Below, piece after piece: positions 1-5,985 of a DNA stretch of 9,407 nucleotides (position 1 is the first letter of the stretch; every line of letters starts with the position of its first letter). A program made the position numbers and the translations under genes. Under the pieces are notes generated by a model, which saw only the letters and a list, made by a program, of their open reading frames with translations, ran no database searches and had not been told where the DNA came from. The stretch covers positions 1 to 9,407 of the forward strand of contig JBJEFI010000083.1 of the NCBI GenBank assembly GCA_051873875.1. Reading direction: 5' to 3'. The stretch comes from JBJEFI01 sp051873875. GTDB taxonomy: Bacteria > Bacillota > Bacilli > Bacillales > Bacillaceae_G.

Positions 1-15
1 TATTCTCTTAACCTA

Positions 16-45
16 AGTATAGAGCATGTAAACATTATTTGTCAA
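16..45 (-). promoter_or_regulatory. SigA-type promoter reading out of the left edge
   Basis: On the minus strand a perfect -35 TTGACA (40-45) is followed after 18 bp by -10 TATACT (16-21). It lies downstream of the terminator at 116-142, so it starts a new transcription unit whose gene is outside the window. The -10 is part of an 8-bp perfect inverted repeat, AAGTATAG at 15-22 with CTATACTT at 89-96, which may mark operator sites. Confidence 0.75.
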
Positions 46-115
46 AGTATTTCATCCTATTTTTAATACTATATATCGACATTTTTACTATACTTTTGTC
101 CTAACTAAGTGATCA

Positions 116-142
116 AACAAAAAAGGACTCCTAGGAATCCTT
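116..142 (-). terminator. Intrinsic terminator of the long minus-strand operon
   Basis: Read on the minus strand, AAGGATTCC and GGAGTCCTT form a hairpin (123-142) with one G-T wobble and a very tight loop, followed directly by a run of Ts. It lies about 40 bp past the stop of the 174-aa membrane protein gene. It is the first convincing intrinsic terminator downstream of the promoter at 5877-5905. Confidence 0.8.
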
Positions 143-180
143 AATTTTAATGATAAAATTCTGTTTTTATCTTGATTTAG

Positions 181-705
181 TCACTCTAGATTAACATCGA
201 ATTCGGTAGTAACAGTATCTTTAGGTACATGCAATTCATATTTATATCCTTCAAATAATAATGTAAACTCCTCTCCGAATAACCACTTTGCAAAATTAGA
301 TTTGTATCTTGATCCATACTTAATTATATGAGGCTGATCAACGTTTTCTTCTTTTAATTTAGACTCTGCCGTAGGTATTTTCTTGACTAGTTTGAACCCA
401 TTATCTTCTTCAATATAATAAAAGTAAGATTCTTCATTCACGTTACCAAACCCCAGTGCAAATTGTCCGTTTATTTCTGTATTGTCTTTTATTGCATAAA
501 TATCAATTTTTTCTTTCTCATATATCTCATATTCAAAAAGTGCTCCTGCAGTAAAAAATAAAAAGAAAGAAATTACCACAGATGCAACTGAAATAATCAC
601 ACTTAAAGGAATGTGTTCCCCTTTAAATCCATAACTCTTGTTTAAAAATGTTAACATTGTAATAAACGTCATTACAGCTACAATTAAAATAATCCACAAA
701 AACAC
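181..705 (-). CDS. Phage-type membrane protein with two N-terminal TM segments
   Basis: 174 aa, starting with GTG at 705 behind the strong ribosome binding site GGAGGGG. Two hydrophobic segments lie at about residues 2-20 and 33-55. The remaining 115 or so residues form a charged soluble domain, probably outside the membrane. That domain carries the pattern of a small membrane protein common in Gram-positive phages: an IYAIKDN start, an LGFGNV stretch, then YFYYIEEDNGFKLVKKIP. I know this family only as hypothetical and assign no function. It is the last gene of the operon, 27 bp after the 60-aa gene and before the terminator at 116-142. Its late position suggests an accessory rather than a regulatory role, but that is inference. 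Confidence 0.85.
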   Translation of the reverse strand: MFLWIILIVAVMTFITMLTFLNKSYGFKGEHIPLSVIISVASVVISFFLFFTAGALFEYEIYEKEKIDIYAIKDNTEINGQFALGFGNVNEESYFYYIEEDNGFKLVKKIPTAESKLKEENVDQPHIIKYGSRYKSNFAKWLFGEEFTLLFEGYKYELHVPKDTVTTEFDVNLE

Positions 706-731
706 TTCTCACCCCTCCACTCCTTATTAAT

Positions 732-914
732 TTATTTAATAAACCCTGCATTAACTCCCATTTGGTTAATCTGTCTTACCATATCAATATGTATATTTAG
801 CAACTCCTCATATTTATGTATATCAACGGTACTCATTCCCTTGGACTTCATATCATTTAATTCAAACCCTAGTTCCTGTAAGTCATGTAATGTCTCCTCA
901 ACCTTGTTATACAT
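732..914 (-). CDS. Small hypothetical protein, 60 aa
   Basis: 60 aa, ATG at 914, preceded by AAAGGGGAG at good spacing. The sequence is amphipathic and probably fully helical, rich in Glu, Asp, Leu and Met, with no Cys and no transmembrane segment. It begins 13 bp after the stop of the 52-aa gene and ends just before the ribosome binding site of the 174-aa membrane protein gene, so it is part of the same transcript. No family recognised. The strong ribosome binding site and operon spacing are the main evidence that it is real. Confidence 0.75.
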   Translation of the reverse strand: MYNKVEETLHDLQELGFELNDMKSKGMSTVDIHKYEELLNIHIDMVRQINQMGVNAGFIK

Positions 915-927
915 ATCTGACTCCCCT

Positions 928-1086
928 TTAATCGAATTCCCCTCGCTCTATAGCTTCCTTCAACCACTTTATGTAGTTATGCTCAGTCAATAAGTTGTGT
1001 AGGCCACCATTAAAATCCTTATCCATTAAATATTTACGTTGTTCCATTTGTTCAGCTAAAAAGTTTATTAATTTATCTTTGTTCAA
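928..1086 (-). CDS. Small hypothetical protein, 52 aa, TTG start
   Basis: 52 aa, below usual length cut-offs. It starts with TTG at 1086, preceded by GAGGG at suitable spacing. The start lies inside the end of the 120-aa gene, so the two overlap by 14 bp in different frames and are probably translationally coupled. The protein (begins MNKDKLINFLAEQ, ends WLKEAIERGEFD) is hydrophilic and likely helical. It fills what would otherwise be the only gap in this stretch of the operon and leaves 13 bp to the next start. Function unknown. Confidence 0.65.
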   Translation of the reverse strand: MNKDKLINFLAEQMEQRKYLMDKDFNGGLHNLLTEHNYIKWLKEAIERGEFD

Positions 1087-1435
1087 TAGTGACACCCTCG
1101 ATTTCTTGGATCATTGTAAACTGATATACATCTCCATCAATTGTTAAAGTGTAGTTCATTACAAATTCGTTATAGTCCATGTATGGCTTGTAATACAGTA
1201 AAGCTAAATCACGCTCATACGATAGGAAGTGTTCAGTCATTGCGTTTCTCATTGATCTTTCTTTATACTTTGTAATTACTTCAAATCTTTGAGTTCCTTC
1301 ATGATATATGTATAGTATGTAAGTTTTCTTTTTTATTATATTGATTACGTCATCTTTAATTGAATAAATGTACCAAATTGTCGCTGCTTCCATGATTAAT
1401 ATTAAAACAATGTCTAGACTAATGATTCCTGTCAT
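1073..1435 (-). CDS. Membrane-anchored hypothetical protein, 120 aa
   Basis: 120 aa, ATG at 1435 behind AAAGGAGGGG. Residues 5-25 are a hydrophobic N-terminal anchor (SLDIVLILIMEAATIWYIY). The rest is a mixed, probably beta-rich domain with many Tyr and Ile residues. The N-in/C-out arrangement is not certain. The gene overlaps the end of the upstream 55-aa gene by 17 bp and the start of the downstream 52-aa gene by 14 bp, so the three are tightly linked. No known family recognised. Confidence 0.78.
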   Translation of the reverse strand: MTGIISLDIVLILIMEAATIWYIYSIKDDVINIIKKKTYILYIYHEGTQRFEVITKYKERSMRNAMTEHFLSYERDLALLYYKPYMDYNEFVMNYTLTIDGDVYQFTMIQEIEGVTIEQR

Positions 1436-1586
1436 CTGACCCCTCCTTTATAAATACTGCTTTTTCATATCTATCCAACATCTCCAGGACACGTTTATTC
1501 TCCTTTGATACCGCAAAGTCCATATCAGGAACAGTCATTATTTTTCTGTTTGGGTTAGTAATTTTTTGATTCTTGTTAAAAGGCAT
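1419..1586 (-). CDS. Small basic hypothetical protein, 55 aa
   Basis: 55 aa with ATG at 1586 and an excellent ribosome binding site (TAAGGAGTGATAAC before the ATG). It begins MPFNKNQKITNPNRKIMTV, a basic, Asn-rich segment, and continues as a helical, charged C-terminal half. Its last codons overlap the 120-aa gene by 17 bp, and the ribosome binding site of that gene lies within it. The intact frame across the whole gap between the 70-aa and 120-aa genes supports it being real. No family recognised. Confidence 0.72.
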   Translation of the reverse strand: MPFNKNQKITNPNRKIMTVPDMDFAVSKENKRVLEMLDRYEKAVFIKEGSDDRNH

Positions 1587-1597
1587 GTTATCACTCC

Positions 1598-1810
1598 TTA
1601 CTCTAAATAGTCATCATATATCCTTATATTAGGCTCATCATCTTCAAAGAACGGATAACTAATAATCACGTCTTGTTGTAAACTCGTGGTTAAATTAATG
1701 AAATCTTCTGCTGAAACAAGTTCTACATACCCGTCTTTATAATTAAATTCCTGCAATTTCTTTTCATACTGCTGTATATCCCCACCAGCTGTATCAATTT
1801 TGAATTTCAT
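1598..1810 (-). CDS. Small acidic hypothetical protein, 70 aa
   Basis: 70 aa, ATG at 1810 behind GGAGGGAAAATC. Acidic, ending in the strongly negative DDEPNIRIYDDYLE. There is no Cys, transmembrane segment or obvious nucleic-acid-binding motif. It is the first gene after the 235-aa gene, from which it is separated by 67 AT-rich bases without a convincing promoter or terminator, and 11 bp before the 55-aa gene. Such small acidic proteins are frequent in phage early operons and often bind host proteins, but nothing here shows a partner. Confidence 0.75.
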   Translation of the reverse strand: MKFKIDTAGGDIQQYEKKLQEFNYKDGYVELVSAEDFINLTTSLQQDVIISYPFFEDDEPNIRIYDDYLE

Positions 1811-1877
1811 GATTTTCCCTCCACTTATTATTTTTAAGCATTAAAACATCTCTTTTATAACAAATTGAAAATTCAAC

Positions 1878-2585
1878 TTAACTAATTTCGAAAGAATCTT
1901 TATCTATTACAGTTATACTTTTATTTAATAACTCTTTTGTTTCGTACAGTTTAGCTATGCTACCTAGACTACCGATATTCATAGTTAAAGCTTTTGTTTT
2001 AGGTTCATTAGAATGTATAACATATCTATACTCACTCTGATGTTTATGAGTGTCGGGTTTCCTAAAATAACCATATCCACTTTTTCCATCATATGTATTT
2101 TGATCATAATAATTTATATGCCCTCTAAAACCTTCGAAATTTTTATTCCTTATTGTCTTATCTACTTTATCCAAAAACGTTTGAGATTCAAGAATGAAAA
2201 CAACATGGTCTCCTAGATTTGTAGTCTTTTTGTTTATCAAACTATTCATCTTAAAGGTTTCGCCCATTGGATTTTCCCTACTAACTAAAGGAAGCATCAT
2301 AGAATACATGCAAAATATATGTGCATCTGGCTCATAAATTTTCAAAACTCCATTTTTTGCTTTTATTTTTATACTTTCTTCATCTTCAAATTTTACATGC
2401 ACATCCTTTATTGACATTTTTTCTTTTAAACTATCATAATTGTCATACCTCATAGATTCCATCCCTGCTTCAGGAACCCTAAATGATTTTATTGTTCCAC
2501 AATGTAATTCACCATTCATTAAAGATTTAGCATGCTCAAGTTTTTCATAAAACTTTAAAAATACAACACCTCTCCATTTATTCAT
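1878..2585 (-). CDS. Uncharacterised family protein (DUF2971-like pattern), 235 aa
   Basis: 235 aa, ATG at 2585 with only a weak ribosome binding site (AGGGA). The order of motifs matches a widespread uncharacterised family found in bacterial and mobile-element genomes. It opens with a Phe-Leu-Lys-Phe start and a NGELHCGTIKSFR segment (24-36), then Arg-Tyr-Asp near 46-48. HIFCMYSM lies at 89-96, GDHVVFI at 125-131, and YFRK with QSEYRYVI at 173-190. IGSLGSI at 204-210 precedes the C-terminus. The resemblance to DUF2971-type proteins is from memory and not tested. The motif spacing is typical of a single-domain enzyme-like fold, but no catalytic residues can be named. It is directly preceded by one copy of the 68-bp hairpin/decamer element, so it may be a cargo gene inserted in the operon. 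Confidence 0.75.
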   Translation of the reverse strand: MNKWRGVVFLKFYEKLEHAKSLMNGELHCGTIKSFRVPEAGMESMRYDNYDSLKEKMSIKDVHVKFEDEESIKIKAKNGVLKIYEPDAHIFCMYSMMLPLVSRENPMGETFKMNSLINKKTTNLGDHVVFILESQTFLDKVDKTIRNKNFEGFRGHINYYDQNTYDGKSGYGYFRKPDTHKHQSEYRYVIHSNEPKTKALTMNIGSLGSIAKLYETKELLNKSITVIDKDSFEIS

Positions 2586-2599
2586 TCCCTAACATCCCT

Positions 2600-2667
2600 C
2601 ATTCTCACTCATACTCCCTTATACTCCGTTTTTCACCGACAAATTCACGATAAAATAATCATTTTAT
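2600..2667 (-). repeat. 68-bp intergenic element, copy A (hairpin plus 10-bp repeats)
   Basis: On the minus strand this starts with a perfect 7-bp stem ATAAAAT-GATT-ATTTTAT. It continues through an AT-rich linker to tandem 10-bp units GAGTATAAGG, GAGTATGAGT, GAGAATGAGG and a degenerate fourth. It aligns without gaps to copy B (4858-4925), with 51 of 68 positions identical by my count. It fills the gap between the antirepressor stop and the start of the 235-aa gene. It is purine-rich on the coding strand and is not followed by a T-run, so it is not a terminator. Confidence 0.8.
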
Positions 2668-2680
2668 TTCATCTTATGTA

Positions 2681-3502
2681 TCAATTTATTTGTAAGGAAT
2701 CCTCCTTATCTATTACTGCTTTTATGCCCACTCGTTCTAAAATGCTATGTATAAATAATCTTCCAGTTTGTGTCCATTTAGTATGTAGTTTGAATCCTTC
2801 ATCTCCATTACCCTTTGTATATTTTTGAGTGTGTGATCTTGTGTATCCCTTACCTTGGTGTTCAGCATAAAGCAACCATTGACCACTTTGTTTGTACTGG
2901 ACTTTTTCTTTATGTAGAATCTTATTTAACTCTTGAGCACTGAGTCCATAATCTTTAGCAATTTGGTTTATGTTAACTACATCTTTCGATTTAAGTATCT
3001 CATCATAATATGTAACCTTTGGCTCGTATTCTTTCACTTGTTGCTCCAACATTAATTTTTGAGTTTCAATCTTCTTCTTTTCTTTTTGTTCCTGAATCCA
3101 TCTCTCTGCACGAGCTATTGGATCTTCAATCATATATGAATGGATTACTCCACTTTGCTTCAATTGTTTTTCCATTTCTTCAAACCGAATGACATAAGAT
3201 GCTGTAAATAATATACCCTTTTCACCGGTTAGTTTGTTGGCAACCATATCGCAACCTTTTTTCGTTAAAAAATAACACTTTGCATTACGTCCTGTCTTAT
3301 CTGTGTAACTACTTTCTATAAAGAATTCACTAAGGGGAAAATTCCCCTTAGCTAGAGTGGGTATATATCCAATGTATTTTCCATTATTTGTACCTTCAAT
3401 TTTTCTCAAAAGTTCCTTATGTTCCATTCCAACCATTTCAGCTACATCTCGACTATCCACCAGCAGTTGTCCATTCTTATTAATAATATCTAATTCTTTC
3501 AT
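2681..3502 (-). CDS. Phage antirepressor: Rha-type N-terminus and KilAC C-terminus
   Basis: 273 aa, ATG at 3502 behind AAAGGAG. Residues about 10-110 match the Rha (pRha) domain: LLVDSRDVAEMVGMEHKEL, then CYFLTKKGCDMVANKLTG and a FTASYVIRFEEME helix. Residues 125-160 are a charged coiled coil. Residues about 160-255 match the KilAC/ANT domain: YYDEILKSKDVVNINQIAKD, an AQELNKIL helix, QWLLYAEHQGKGYT, and a final TKWTQTGRLFIH. Proteins of this architecture bind DNA or repressors and switch temperate phages towards lytic growth. It is the largest gene in the operon and sits directly after the metallopeptidase gene, so both may act on repressor function. Confidence 0.93.
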   Translation of the reverse strand: MKELDIINKNGQLLVDSRDVAEMVGMEHKELLRKIEGTNNGKYIGYIPTLAKGNFPLSEFFIESSYTDKTGRNAKCYFLTKKGCDMVANKLTGEKGILFTASYVIRFEEMEKQLKQSGVIHSYMIEDPIARAERWIQEQKEKKKIETQKLMLEQQVKEYEPKVTYYDEILKSKDVVNINQIAKDYGLSAQELNKILHKEKVQYKQSGQWLLYAEHQGKGYTRSHTQKYTKGNGDEGFKLHTKWTQTGRLFIHSILERVGIKAVIDKEDSLQIN

Positions 3503-3537
3503 TCATCATTCTCCTTTTGTATTTATTATTTAATTTA

Positions 3538-4029
3538 TCATCTTGTAAAATCCCAATCAGGATACACATTCAATATCCTACTTATCTCTAACCTATTCTT
3601 CTTCAACATCCTAGCTGCAAACTTATCAGCATCCACTTCTTCTGGTGACTGACTATACCTAGGATCTCCAAACTGATAACTGGCCTGTTTCAGCTTCCTC
3701 CACTTGTCAGGCTTAGTCTTATATTGATAATAATGTCTTAACTCATGAAGTAACGTATGAACCACACACTGCTTAATGTAACGCTTCTCAACCTTCTCAT
3801 GATTAAATATGTATAGATGAATGTAATTATCAGCACTGTTATACATTCCTGCTGTTTTACCTCTATGTACTTTCCTTATTTGTTTTATGTCAATATGCTT
3901 ATACTTGATACTCCACTTGATGTAATCCCAGAAGTTATGAAAGGCATATAGTGGACATCCTTGATAATCATTGTGTAACAGTTTTATACATTTATTAATT
4001 TCCTCTTGCGTGATCACCTTCTCTTTCAT
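3538..4029 (-). CDS. ImmA/IrrE- or SprT-like zinc metallopeptidase
   Basis: 163 aa, ATG at 4029 behind AAAAGGATGATG. The zinc-binding HEXXH motif is HELRH at residues 95-99, inside a hydrophobic helix (VVHTLLHELRHYYQ). The likely third ligand or active-site acid is Glu130 or Glu131 in PEEVDADKFAARML, which resembles the E-x-x-A-x-x-FA pattern of ImmA/IrrE (M78). The beta strand YIHLYIFNHE before the zinc helix also fits that fold. ImmA-type enzymes cleave phage or ICE repressors; here no repressor lies next to it, but the next gene is an antirepressor. SprT-like is the alternative. The gene overlaps the upstream 68-aa gene by 35 bp. Confidence 0.85.
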   Translation of the reverse strand: MKEKVITQEEINKCIKLLHNDYQGCPLYAFHNFWDYIKWSIKYKHIDIKQIRKVHRGKTAGMYNSADNYIHLYIFNHEKVEKRYIKQCVVHTLLHELRHYYQYKTKPDKWRKLKQASYQFGDPRYSQSPEEVDADKFAARMLKKNRLEISRILNVYPDWDFTR

Positions 4030-4201
4030 TTACATCATCCTTTTCAGAATTATTTTCATCATCAAACTGTCTGAATACAGTTACAGCAACATACATTTTT
4101 ATTAAGTCTTCTTCGGTTGCTATCCGGCCAAAACCATTCTTATCTATTGTGAGTGATTCGTAGCGTTGTTTAAATTCATGGAAGGTCAGTTGTTTAGGCA
4201 T
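3995..4201 (-). CDS. Small hypothetical protein, 68 aa
   Basis: 68 aa from ATG at 4201. I chose this start over a TTG four codons upstream because GGAG lies 6 bp before the ATG. It begins MPKQLTFHEFKQRYESL; the N-terminal two thirds look helical, and the C-terminus is a disordered acidic tail (DDENNSEKDDVNEREGD). It overlaps the stop of the 60-aa gene by 8 bp and the start of the metallopeptidase gene by 35 bp, so translation of all three is probably coupled. No function assigned. Confidence 0.75.
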   Translation of the reverse strand: MPKQLTFHEFKQRYESLTIDKNGFGRIATEEDLIKMYVAVTVFRQFDDENNSEKDDVNEREGDHARGN

Positions 4202-4376
4202 TGCTATCTCCAACTATAGTGAAGGTAGTGGCAACAGGGAAACATTTCTCTCCCTTATCATTAATAATACGGAAACCAGCTTTGTTTGCTTCGATTACTT
4301 TATACACATTTCCCTTTGTGACATGATCACATATATTTTCTGTCCACTTGGCTTCTAGCTTAACTCCTACTTTCAT
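4194..4376 (-). CDS. Small beta-rich phage protein, 60 aa
   Basis: 60 aa, ATG at 4376 behind GGGAGGGAAAATA. The pattern is of a small all-beta, SH3-like domain: AKWTENICDHVTKGNVYKVI, then FRIINDKGEKCFP, then a final TFTIVGD strand. Short proteins with this G-x-x-Y-x-V-I and I-x-D-x-G layout are common in Bacillus phages and have no established role. It shares 8 bp with the next gene. Fold assignment is by pattern only. Confidence 0.75.
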   Translation of the reverse strand: MKVGVKLEAKWTENICDHVTKGNVYKVIEANKAGFRIINDKGEKCFPVATTFTIVGDSNA

Positions 4377-4409
4377 TATTTTCCCTCCCGATAAAAATGG
4401 TAATTTATT

Positions 4410-4631
4410 TTAGATATTAAACACGCTATCACATGTATTACATTTAACTTCATCTGTAACTCGACCACATTTTAATAATTCTACTCCTCGTTCACCACAT
4501 GCTGTGCATTTAATATCTGTAAAAGTTACCTTTCCAGTTCCATCTTTAACATTAAAACCTGCTTGCCTTAATTCATCCATAATTTCGTCTCTAGTCATAT
4601 TCTCAAAAATATCTTTTATTTCTCCCATCAT
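4410..4631 (-). CDS. Zinc-ribbon protein, 73 aa
   Basis: 73 aa from ATG at 4631; a second in-frame ATG at 4628 (72 aa) is equally well placed relative to AAGGAG. Residues 1-30 form an acidic helical segment. The rest holds two CxxC knuckles, C42-x2-C45 and C64-x2-C67, plus Cys55, consistent with a zinc ribbon of the type used for nucleic-acid or protein binding. Its start overlaps the stop of the upstream 71-aa gene (ATGA), a classic coupled arrangement. The target is unknown. Confidence 0.8.
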   Translation of the reverse strand: MMGEIKDIFENMTRDEIMDELRQAGFNVKDGTGKVTFTDIKCTACGERGVELLKCGRVTDEVKCNTCDSVFNI

Positions 4632-4843
4632 TTATTCTCCTTTTTATATACATTCTCATATAATGCATCCATTTTACAGTCAAACTTTCCTTGATCGTAC
4701 CCAATGCCGTAAGCTTTACTTCGTGTGTAATCAATGTGTTTGTATATATCGAAAGTTAATAAATCTAGTTCTTCTTTTGTTAATTTAATACCCGTCTTTC
4801 TAATTATACTCAACAGTTGTTTCTCTTCTATAATATAATCCAT
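4628..4843 (-). CDS. Small hypothetical protein, 71 aa
   Basis: 71 aa from ATG at 4843, chosen because GGAGGAG lies at correct distance. An upstream in-frame TTG at 4894 would run the protein through the 68-bp repeat element, which is not coding in its other copy. The protein begins MDYIIEEKQLLSIIRKTGI and is mostly helical, with a central YTRSKAYGIGYDQGKFD segment. It is the first gene after repeat copy B and overlaps the zinc-ribbon gene by 4 bp. No family recognised. Confidence 0.75.
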   Translation of the reverse strand: MDYIIEEKQLLSIIRKTGIKLTKEELDLLTFDIYKHIDYTRSKAYGIGYDQGKFDCKMDALYENVYKKENK

Positions 4844-4857
4844 TTTATAAACTCCTC

Positions 4858-4925
4858 CATTCTCCCTTATACTCACGTATACTCTTGTTTTCAAAGCAAA
4901 ATTTAGAATAAAATCGGCATTTTAT
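4858..4925 (-). repeat. 68-bp intergenic element, copy B (hairpin plus 10-bp repeats)
   Basis: Minus strand: 7-bp stem ATAAAAT-GCCG-ATTTTAT, linker, then 10-bp units GAGTATACGT, GAGTATAAGG, GAGAATGGAG. Both arms of the stem are identical to copy A (2600-2667) while the loop differs. It starts at the stop of the 80-aa gene and ends immediately before the ribosome binding site of the 71-aa gene, the same relation to its neighbours as copy A. Confidence 0.8.
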
Positions 4926-5167
4926 CATACGAGTAAACTTTCTAAATCCGGTGCATAAGCATATTCATGGTAAGGATGTTTCGTTGGCTTCTGTATCTTA
5001 CGTTTAGTTGTAAGTGAGTCATTATCAATCTCATCACCTTTAAATACTGTTTCAGTTCTATTTTGATTTACCTGGTACACAACTCTGTTAATTATTCCGT
5101 TGTCGTTAAACTCGATTAAATTTACATTATAGGTATCGCCAAAAATTTTTATTTTTGGTTGTTTCAT
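4925..5167 (-). CDS. Small hypothetical protein, 80 aa
   Basis: 80 aa, ATG at 5167 behind AGGAGGAGATG. The N-terminal half looks beta-rich (IKIFGDTYNVNLIEF, NRVVYQVNQ). The C-terminal part is basic then Tyr/Pro-rich (TTKRKIQKPTKHPYHEYAY). No Cys or membrane segment. It lies 32 bp after the 72-aa gene and its stop codon touches repeat copy B. Function unknown. Confidence 0.76.
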   Translation of the reverse strand: MKQPKIKIFGDTYNVNLIEFNDNGIINRVVYQVNQNRTETVFKGDEIDNDSLTTKRKIQKPTKHPYHEYAYAPDLESLLV

Positions 5168-5199
5168 TTAAATCATCTCCTCCTAATAAAACTTTGAAT

Positions 5200-5418
5200 T
5201 TATCTTAATTTATTCTCATTCTCCAAAGCATACAACTTTTCAAGCATCATATACGTTCCAGCTTCCAATAAATCCTCCTGGGCAAACATATACTCATCTA
5301 CATACTGTACAATCCGCTTACAGAAATCCTCCCATACCTTAACTTTAAACTCCTCTAATGCCTCGTTACGTTCTTTTGTTTGAATCATCAACTCCTCGAT
5401 GTATTGTTCTGCTGTCAT
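5200..5418 (-). CDS. Small acidic helical protein, 72 aa
   Basis: 72 aa, ATG at 5418 behind the near-perfect ribosome binding site TAGGAGGTTATAAC. Almost entirely helical and acidic (EQYIEELMIQTKERNEALEE and so on), with a coiled-coil-like heptad pattern. Second gene of the operon, 24 bp after the coiled-coil 128-aa gene. It could form a complex with that neighbour, but this is only suggested by shared helical character and position. Confidence 0.76.
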   Translation of the reverse strand: MTAEQYIEELMIQTKERNEALEEFKVKVWEDFCKRIVQYVDEYMFAQEDLLEAGTYMMLEKLYALENENKLR

Positions 5419-5442
5419 GTTATAACCTCCTATAATATTAGA

Positions 5443-5829
5443 TTAATGAACTAATAAATCTTCCACTCTATAATCATCTTTCCATTCTTTGTACCACTCA
5501 TTTTCTTCAACATTTTTATGTATTTTCGTTAAACTTTTTCTGGCCTTATTGGTACTTTGAATAACAGATTCCAATTTCAATGTATTCCGTATGTTATTCA
5601 TTTTGAACAGTTCAGTTTTTATCATCCGTCTTTGTCGAGTGATATCCTGCAATTCCTTAGTTAAGTAAAAACCTTCAGCAGCATTAAATTTAGCTGTTTC
5701 AACTTTATGGTAATGAGCACTTAATTTTTTATCATATTCTGATCTTAGTTTAAGCAATCGTTGGTATTCTTCCTCTAATTCATTAGACAATTCCTCAAAC
5801 CTTGTCAAAAACTTATTTGCTAAACACAT
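5443..5829 (-). CDS. Coiled-coil protein, 128 aa, first gene of the long operon
   Basis: 128 aa, ATG at 5829 behind AAAAAGGAGAGG. Residues 8-50 form a strongly predicted coiled coil (FEELSNELEEEYQRLLKLR). Residues 60-95 (FYLTKELQDITRQRRMIK) are a second charged helix, and the protein ends in a Trp-rich acidic tail (EWYKEWKDDYRVEDLL). The middle segment resembles a family of hypothetical proteins frequent in Bacillus phages; no activity is known to me. As the promoter-proximal gene, with an A/T-rich leader of about 45 nt, it should be highly expressed. Confidence 0.82.
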   Translation of the reverse strand: MCLANKFLTRFEELSNELEEEYQRLLKLRSEYDKKLSAHYHKVETAKFNAAEGFYLTKELQDITRQRRMIKTELFKMNNIRNTLKLESVIQSTNKARKSLTKIHKNVEENEWYKEWKDDYRVEDLLVH

Positions 5830-5876
5830 CTTTATCCTCTCCTTTTTGATTATTTATTAATTTATTATCTAACTAT

Positions 5877-5905
5877 ATTCTATATCCATTACCAATTGCT
5901 GTCAA
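5877..5905 (-). promoter_or_regulatory. Consensus SigA promoter of the long operon
   Basis: Minus strand -35 TTGACA (5900-5905, perfect), 17-bp spacer, -10 TAGAAT (5877-5882). It lies 48 bp upstream of the 128-aa coiled-coil gene and just after the terminator at 5931-5968, so it starts a new transcript. The initially transcribed region contains the recurrent AATAAATTAA motif (5857-5866). Confidence 0.88.
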
Positions 5906-5930
5906 CATAAATATCTGAAAATTTATAAAT

Positions 5931-5968
5931 AAAAAAGTAGCTCCAATTTATGTGCATGGGCTACCTTG
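5931..5968 (-). terminator. Intrinsic terminator of the 59-aa gene unit
   Basis: Minus strand GTAGC(CC) and (GGA)GCTAC form a stem, lengthened at its base by AAG pairing with TTT, followed by TTTTTTATTTAT. It lies about 20 bp past the stop of the 59-aa gene and separates it from the promoter at 5877-5905. Confidence 0.8.
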
Positions 5969-5985
5969 ATCTGTCCGTATTCAGT

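Noticed and set aside
1862..1879. AT-rich dyad AAATTGAA-AA-TTCAACTT after the 235-aa gene
   Set aside because: The loop would be only two bases, there are no GC pairs to speak of and no T-run, so I do not call a terminator; it may be an operator but nothing supports it.
2013..2216. Open frame on the + strand, 67 codons
   Set aside because: Lies wholly antisense to the 235-aa gene, has a low-complexity hydrophobic translation and no ribosome binding site.
4504..4788. Open frame on the + strand, 94 codons
   Set aside because: Antisense to the zinc-ribbon and 71-aa genes, no ribosome binding site, and no other gene uses this strand.
4844..4894. N-terminal extension of the 71-aa gene from a TTG start
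   Set aside because: It would translate the 68-bp repeat element; the other copy of that element is closed by a stop, and the ATG at 4843 has a much better ribosome binding site.
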